Shown here: positions 59,991 through 64,000 of the stretch, piece by piece | Layout: the number at the start of each line of letters is the position of its first letter | How positions within the stretch are numbered: the stretch's first letter is position 1 | Source of the DNA: Pseudomonadota bacterium | GTDB lineage: Bacteria; Pseudomonadota; Alphaproteobacteria; Rhizobiales; Xanthobacteraceae | Length of the DNA stretch: 64,000 bases | Assembly: GCA_018242205.1 (NCBI GenBank) | Contig: JAFECJ010000005.1 | Location: 1 to 64,000 of the forward strand | Reading direction: 5' to 3' | Made by a program: the position numbers and the translations under genes | Notes under the pieces: model-generated | Told to the model about the DNA's origin: nothing | Database searches by the model: none | What the model saw: only the letters and a program-made list of their open reading frames with translations

Positions 59991-62399
59991 TCAGCCTCTC
60001 AGCACGCCGCCGGTGCGTTTGCTCACTTCGGCGACGATCTTCTGACCGAGCGCGTCGATCTCGGCGTCGGTCATGGTCTTGTCGCGCGGCTGGATGGTGA
60101 CGGCGATCGCCACCGACTTCTTGCCGGGCTCGATGCCGGTGCCCTCGTAGACGTCGAACACGGTGACGCCGACGATCAGCTTCTTGTCGACGTTCTGCGC
60201 GGCGCGGACGATGTCGGCAGCCTTGACCTTGCCGTCGACGACGAAGGCGAAGTCGCGTGTCACCGGCTGGAACGCCGACAGTTCGAGCAGCGGCTTGGCG
60301 CGGGTCGGCCGCGCCTTGGCCGCCGGGATGCTGTCGAGCAGAACCTCGAAGCCGACCAGCGGGCCGTCGAGCTTCAGCGCCGCGAGATAGCGCGGATGAA
60401 TCTCGCCGAAATGGCCGAGGACGTTCTGCGGGCCGAGCTGGATGGTGCCGGAGCGGCCGGGGTGGAGCCAGGCCGGACCGCCGGGCACGATCTGCAGCGA
60501 GCCCACCAATGCGCCCGCCGCGGCGAGCGCGGCCAGCGCATCAGCCTTGGCGTCGAACACATCGACGGGTTTCGCCGGCTGCGACCAGTGGCGGCCGGCG
60601 CCATCGGGCTTGGCCAGCGCGCGGCGCAGGCCGGAAGCGGCGATGAACTGGTCGTCCGGCTGGTCGCCCTTGAAGATCTGGCCGACCTCGAACAGCGCCA
60701 CGTCGGGATAGCCGCGGTCGGCGTTCTTCTGCACCGAGGCGAGCAGGCCCGGCAGCAGGCTCGGCCGCATGTCGGACAGTTCGGCCGCGATGGGGTTGGC
60801 CAGCGCCAGTTCCGGCTTGCCGCCGCCGAACAATTCAGCCTCGCGCTTCGAAACGAAGGACCAAGTGACGGCCTCGACGAGACCGCGCGCGGCAAGGCCG
60901 CGCTTGGCTTTGCGCGTGCGTGCCTGGATCGGCGTCAGCACCGGCTTGCGATCATTCTCACCGCGCGGGAACGGCGTCGACGGCACGGCATCGACGCCGT
61001 GGATGCGCACCAGCTCCTCGACGATGTCGGCGCGGCCGTGCACGTCCGGGCGCCATGACGGCACCGCGATCTTCCAGCGCTCGCCCTGGCCGGCGGTGAA
61101 GAAGCCGAGCCGCTCCAGCGTGCGCCGGGCTTCGACCTGCGGCAGCTTGATGCCGACGAGGCGCTCGAGTTCGGACACCGGATAATCGACGACGATATCT
61201 TTCGGCGTCGGGTCGCCGGCCACCACGATCTCCGACGGCTCGCCGCCGCACAGGTCGAGCACCATCTGCGTCGCCAGTTCGAGGCCGGGGATCATGAAAT
61301 TCGGATCGACGCCGCGCTCGAAGCGATAGCGCGCGTCGGTGTTGATGCCGAGCTTGCGGCCGGTCTGCGCGATGTTGAAAGCATCCCACAGCGCCGATTC
61401 GATCAACACGTCAGTGGTCGACTCGTCGCAGCCCGATTCCTCGCCGCCCATGATGCCGGCCAGCGATTCCACGGCGCGCTCATCGGCGATGACGCACATG
61501 GCGCTGTCGAGTTCGTAGGTGCGGCCGTCGAGCGCCAGCAGTTTCTCGCCGTTCTGCGCGCGGCGCACGGTGAGATTGCCCGTCACCTTCTTGGCGTCGA
61601 ACACATGCAGCGGCCGGCCGCGGTCGAAGGTCATGTAATTGGTGATATCGACCAGCGCATTAATCGGGCGCAGGCCGATGGCGGCGAGCCGCTTCTGCAT
61701 CCACTCGGGCGACGGACCGTTCTTGACGCCGCGCACCAGGCGCAGGCCGAAAGCCGGGCACAGCACCTCCGCGTCGATGGTCACCTTCACCGGGCAGGGG
61801 AATTTGCCTTCGACACGCTTCGGCGTGTTTTCCTTGTAGTCGCCGATCAGGGTGGCGCCGAGATCGCGCGCGATGCCGTTGACGCTCGTGCAGTCGGAAC
61901 GATTCGGCGTTAGGTTGATTTCGATCACCGGCTCGTTGAGGCCGAGCACTTCGGCGAACGGCTGGCCGATCGGCGCGTCGGCCGGCATTTCGATGATGCC
62001 GCTGTGATCGTCGTTGAGGCCGATCTCGGCGCCCGAGATCATCATGCCTTGCGATTCGACGCCGCGGATCTTGCCGACGGCGAGCGTGATGTCCTTGGCC
62101 GGAATATAGGTGCCGGGCAGGCCGAGCACGGTCTTGAGGCCGGCGCGCGCGTTCGGCGCGCCGCAGACGATCTGCAGCGGCGTGCCGGTGCCGTTATCGA
62201 CCTTGCAGACGCGCAGACGGTCGGCGTTCGGATGCTGCTCGGCTTCGAGGATCTGGGCGACCTTGAAAGCCTCGAACTCCTTGGCCTTGTCCTCGACGTG
62301 CTCGACCTCGAGCCCGATCATGGTGAGCTTGTCGACGATCTCGTCGAGCGAGGCCGTGGTGTCGAGATGATCCTTCAGCCAGGTGAGGGTGAATTTCAC
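59991..62399 (-). CDS. pheT: Phenylalanyl-tRNA synthetase beta subunit
   Basis: Beta subunit of the alpha2-beta2 PheRS. 802 residues from GTG 62397-62399 ([13 protein letters not shown]). A tRNA-binding domain (about 40-150), B3/B4 editing region ([25 protein letters not shown]), B5, the catalytic-like domain, and a C-terminal ferredoxin-fold anticodon-binding domain ([13 protein letters not shown]). The GTG overlaps the pheS stop (GTGA), so translation is coupled. Confidence 0.96.
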   Translation of the reverse strand: MKFTLTWLKDHLDTTASLDEIVDKLTMIGLEVEHVEDKAKEFEAFKVAQILEAEQHPNADRLRVCKVDNGTGTPLQIVCGAPNARAGLKTVLGLPGTYIPAKDITLAVGKIRGVESQGMMISGAEIGLNDDHSGIIEMPADAPIGQPFAEVLGLNEPVIEINLTPNRSDCTSVNGIARDLGATLIGDYKENTPKRVEGKFPCPVKVTIDAEVLCPAFGLRLVRGVKNGPSPEWMQKRLAAIGLRPINALVDITNYMTFDRGRPLHVFDAKKVTGNLTVRRAQNGEKLLALDGRTYELDSAMCVIADERAVESLAGIMGGEESGCDESTTDVLIESALWDAFNIAQTGRKLGINTDARYRFERGVDPNFMIPGLELATQMVLDLCGGEPSEIVVAGDPTPKDIVVDYPVSELERLVGIKLPQVEARRTLERLGFFTAGQGERWKIAVPSWRPDVHGRADIVEELVRIHGVDAVPSTPFPRGENDRKPVLTPIQARTRKAKRGLAARGLVEAVTWSFVSKREAELFGGGKPELALANPIAAELSDMRPSLLPGLLASVQKNADRGYPDVALFEVGQIFKGDQPDDQFIAASGLRRALAKPDGAGRHWSQPAKPVDVFDAKADALAALAAAGALVGSLQIVPGGPAWLHPGRSGTIQLGPQNVLGHFGEIHPRYLAALKLDGPLVGFEVLLDSIPAAKARPTRAKPLLELSAFQPVTRDFAFVVDGKVKAADIVRAAQNVDKKLIVGVTVFDVYEGTGIEPGKKSVAIAVTIQPRDKTMTDAEIDALGQKIVAEVSKRTGGVLRG

Positions 62400-63478
62400 G
62401 ACGAGAGCCCTCCCGCGAGCGTCGGGAAGTCGAGCGGCCGGAAGCCGTAATGATTGAGCCAGCGGACGTCGGCCTCGAAGAAGGCGCGCAGATCGTGGAT
62501 GCCGTATTTCAGCATGGCGATGCGATCGATGCCCATGCCCCATGCAAAGCCCTGATACTCTGCGGGATCGAGGCCGCAGTTCTTCAAGACGTTCGGATGC
62601 ACCATGCCGCAGCCGAGAATCTCCAGCCAGTCATTGCCTTCGCCGAAGCGGATCTCGCCCTTGTCACGGCGGCACTGAATGTCGACTTCCATCGACGGCT
62701 CGGTGAACGGGAAGAACGACGGCCGGAAACGCATCTTGACGCTGTCGACCTCGAAGAACGCCTTGCAGAATTCCTCGAGGATCCACTTCAGGTGGCCGAG
62801 ATGCGAACCCTTGTCGATCACCAGGCCTTCGACCTGGTGAAACATCGGCGTGTGCGTTTGGTCCGAGTCCGAGCGATAGGTGCGGCCCGGACAGATGACG
62901 CGGATCGGCGGCTTTTTCGTCAGCATGGTGCGCACCTGCACCGGTGAGGTGTGCGTGCGCAGCAACAGCCGCGAGCCGTCCGGCTTCGGATTGAAGTAGA
63001 ACGTGTCGTGCATTTCCCGGGCCGGGTGGCCTTCGGGGAAATTCAGCTTGGTGAAGTTGTAGTCGTCGGTCTCGATATCCGGACCTTCGGCGACGGCGAA
63101 GCCCATGTCGGCGAAGATCGCGGTGAGTTCGTCGATCACCTGGCTGATCGGATGCACGCGGCCGGTCTCGGCCGGCGGCTCCGCGGTGGGCAGCGTGACG
63201 TCGACGGTCTCGGAGGCAAGACGCGCATCGAGCGCGGCGGCGCCGAGCTCGTCCTTGCGCGCGGCGATGGCGGCGCCGACCTTGTCCTTGAGGCCGTTGA
63301 TCGCCGGGCCCTTGGCCTTGCGCTCGTCCGGCGTCATGGCGCCGAGCGTCTTCAGCAGCGCGGAGACCGAGCCGCTCTTGCCGAGCGCGGACACGCGGAT
63401 CGCTTCGAGCGCCGCTTCGTCCTTGGCGGCGCCGATGGCGGCAATGAGTTCGGATTCGAGCTTGGCGATGTCGGACAT
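62396..63478 (-). CDS. pheS: Phenylalanyl-tRNA synthetase alpha subunit
   Basis: Catalytic subunit. 360 residues from [16 protein letters not shown] (ATG 63476-63478). An N-terminal coiled coil, class II motif 2 around [26 protein letters not shown] (split at about 203-228), and motif 3 with [18 protein letters not shown] (about 318-335). The region upstream of the ATG is a family C repeat, so longer frames through it are not used. Confidence 0.96.
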   Translation of the reverse strand: MSDIAKLESELIAAIGAAKDEAALEAIRVSALGKSGSVSALLKTLGAMTPDERKAKGPAINGLKDKVGAAIAARKDELGAAALDARLASETVDVTLPTAEPPAETGRVHPISQVIDELTAIFADMGFAVAEGPDIETDDYNFTKLNFPEGHPAREMHDTFYFNPKPDGSRLLLRTHTSPVQVRTMLTKKPPIRVICPGRTYRSDSDQTHTPMFHQVEGLVIDKGSHLGHLKWILEEFCKAFFEVDSVKMRFRPSFFPFTEPSMEVDIQCRRDKGEIRFGEGNDWLEILGCGMVHPNVLKNCGLDPAEYQGFAWGMGIDRIAMLKYGIHDLRAFFEADVRWLNHYGFRPLDFPTLAGGLSS

Positions 63479-63492
63479 GAAAAACCCCGGGA

Positions 63493-63630
63493 CCACCTCC
63501 CCCTGGAGGGGGAGGTCGATTGCGCGGAAGCGCAATCGGGTGGGGGTGATCTTCGTCAGGTGAGTAGCACCCCACCCCGCTCGCTGTCGCAAAGGCTCCA
63601 GCGAGCGACCCTCCCCCTGCAGGGGAGGGT
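63493..63630. repeat. Intergenic palindromic element, family C-like, between rplT and pheS
   Basis: ACCTCCCCCTGGAGGGGGAGGT (stem near 63494-63515), GATTGCGCGGAAGCGCAATC (63518-63537) and CCCTCCCCCTGCAGGGGAGGG (63609-63629) make three hairpins in the rplT-pheS gap. Any one could reduce read-through from rplT to pheS. Confidence 0.8.
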
Positions 63631-63638
63631 AAAGCGAG

Positions 63639-64000
63639 TTACGCCGAAGCGGCTTCAGCCTGCGCCGGAATGGCGGCCTTGGCCTTCTCGACGATCGCGG
63701 CAAACGCACCCGGCTCGTTGATCGCGAGGTCCGAGAGAACCTTGCGGTCGATGACGAGGCCGGACTTGTTGAGGCCGTCGATGAACTTCGAGTAGCTCAG
63801 ACCGAACGGACGCACGGCGGCGTTGAGGCGCTGGATCCAGAGCGCGCGGAAATTCCGCTTCTTGCGCTTGCGGTCGCGGAACGCGTACTGGCCGGCCTTT
63901 TCGACCGCCTGCTTGGCGACGCGGATGGTGTTCTTGCGGCGGCCGTAATAGCCCTTGGCGGCCTTGTAGACTTTCTTGTGCTTGGCGTGGGCGGTAACGC
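63639..64000 (-). CDS. rplT: 50S ribosomal protein L20 (start beyond window edge)
   Basis: The minus strand from the window edge reads [21 protein letters not shown] (split), [34 protein letters not shown] and [13 protein letters not shown], ending QAEAASA. This is L20, an early 50S assembly protein that binds 23S rRNA. Only about the first seven residues (usually MARVKRG) are missing. rplT upstream of pheST is the usual bacterial order; rpmI and infC would lie to the right. Confidence 0.95.
   Translation of the reverse strand, partial: VTAHAKHKKVYKAAKGYYGRRKNTIRVAKQAVEKAGQYAFRDRKRKKRNFRALWIQRLNAAVRPFGLSYSKFIDGLNKSGLVIDRKVLSDLAINEPGAFAAIVEKAKAAIPAQAEAASA

Noticed and set aside
59913..61058. 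A 381-codon plus-strand frame opposite pheT
   Set aside because: Lies antisense to the conserved PheT C-terminal half and begins inside a palindromic repeat.

Overview
The window looks like the replication-origin-proximal chromosome of a high-GC alphaproteobacterium of the order Hyphomicrobiales (Bradyrhizobium, Rhodopseudomonas, Pseudolabrys or Xanthobacteraceae type). This rests on the conserved gene orders hemE | origin | ppsR-maf-coaE-dnaQ-secB, hslV-DUF2585-hslU, hisB-DUF2628-hisHAFE, lpoA/rsmI/yraN/gshB and dnaKJ-pmtA...pyrF-dapB-gpmA. An alphaproteobacterial GAAC-N7-GAAC LexA box and an RpoH-type heat-shock promoter support it. No rRNA, tRNA, CRISPR array, insertion sequence or prophage was seen. 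All genes but two are complete: hemE is cut by the left edge, and rplT lacks only its first few codons at the right edge.

Layout. 1-830: start of hemE on the minus strand, then the probable chromosomal origin (oriC) between hemE and ppsR, with an AT-rich stretch, GANTC sites and DnaA-box-like sequences. 831-7841: ppsR, maf, coaE, dnaQ; secB and fxsA on the minus strand; timA-mltA-smr; a lysine-rich small protein. 7831-9055: a small accessory patch holding a HigA-like helix-turn-helix protein fused to a catalytically degenerate dCTP-deaminase/dUTPase-fold domain, with two inverted repeats and a tiny downstream ORF. 9056-16299: hslV/DUF2585/hslU facing the histidine operon that ends in coaA. 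16370-28359: an ornithine-lipid acyltransferase, a hybrid histidine kinase, two chemoreceptors, comM with a LexA box, a GAF-GGDEF-EAL protein and gshB. 28474-33935: yraN, rsmI, an LpoA-like lipoprotein, hemW, rdgB, rph.

34018-38167 is a five-gene, copper-handling minus-strand module (DUF2946 protein, TolC-type lipoprotein, multicopper oxidase, cupredoxin, CusF-like) placed between rph and hrcA, which are usually adjacent divergent neighbours in this order. 38299-40133 is hrcA-grpE. 40394-44105 holds an imelysin/EfeO-like protein, a di-haem MauG/CcpA-type cytochrome and an OprB-like porin, behind possible Irr boxes. 45433-54283 holds dnaK-dnaJ-pmtA, an FMN reductase, pyrF, a DUF1330 protein, dapB, gpmA and a family III CoA-transferase. 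54356-64000 holds a DUF1236 protein, an Ada-like regulator/methyltransferase, a DUF2244 protein, nth, a CysZ-like membrane protein, a YiiX-like hydrolase, a Dph6-like ATPase, pheT-pheS and rplT.

Most genes are housekeeping. The accessory content is the helix-turn-helix/deaminase-fold fusion, the copper module, the iron/cytochrome/porin set, the signalling block and three families of intergenic palindromic repeats. One of these repeats appears to supply the C-terminus of a protein.
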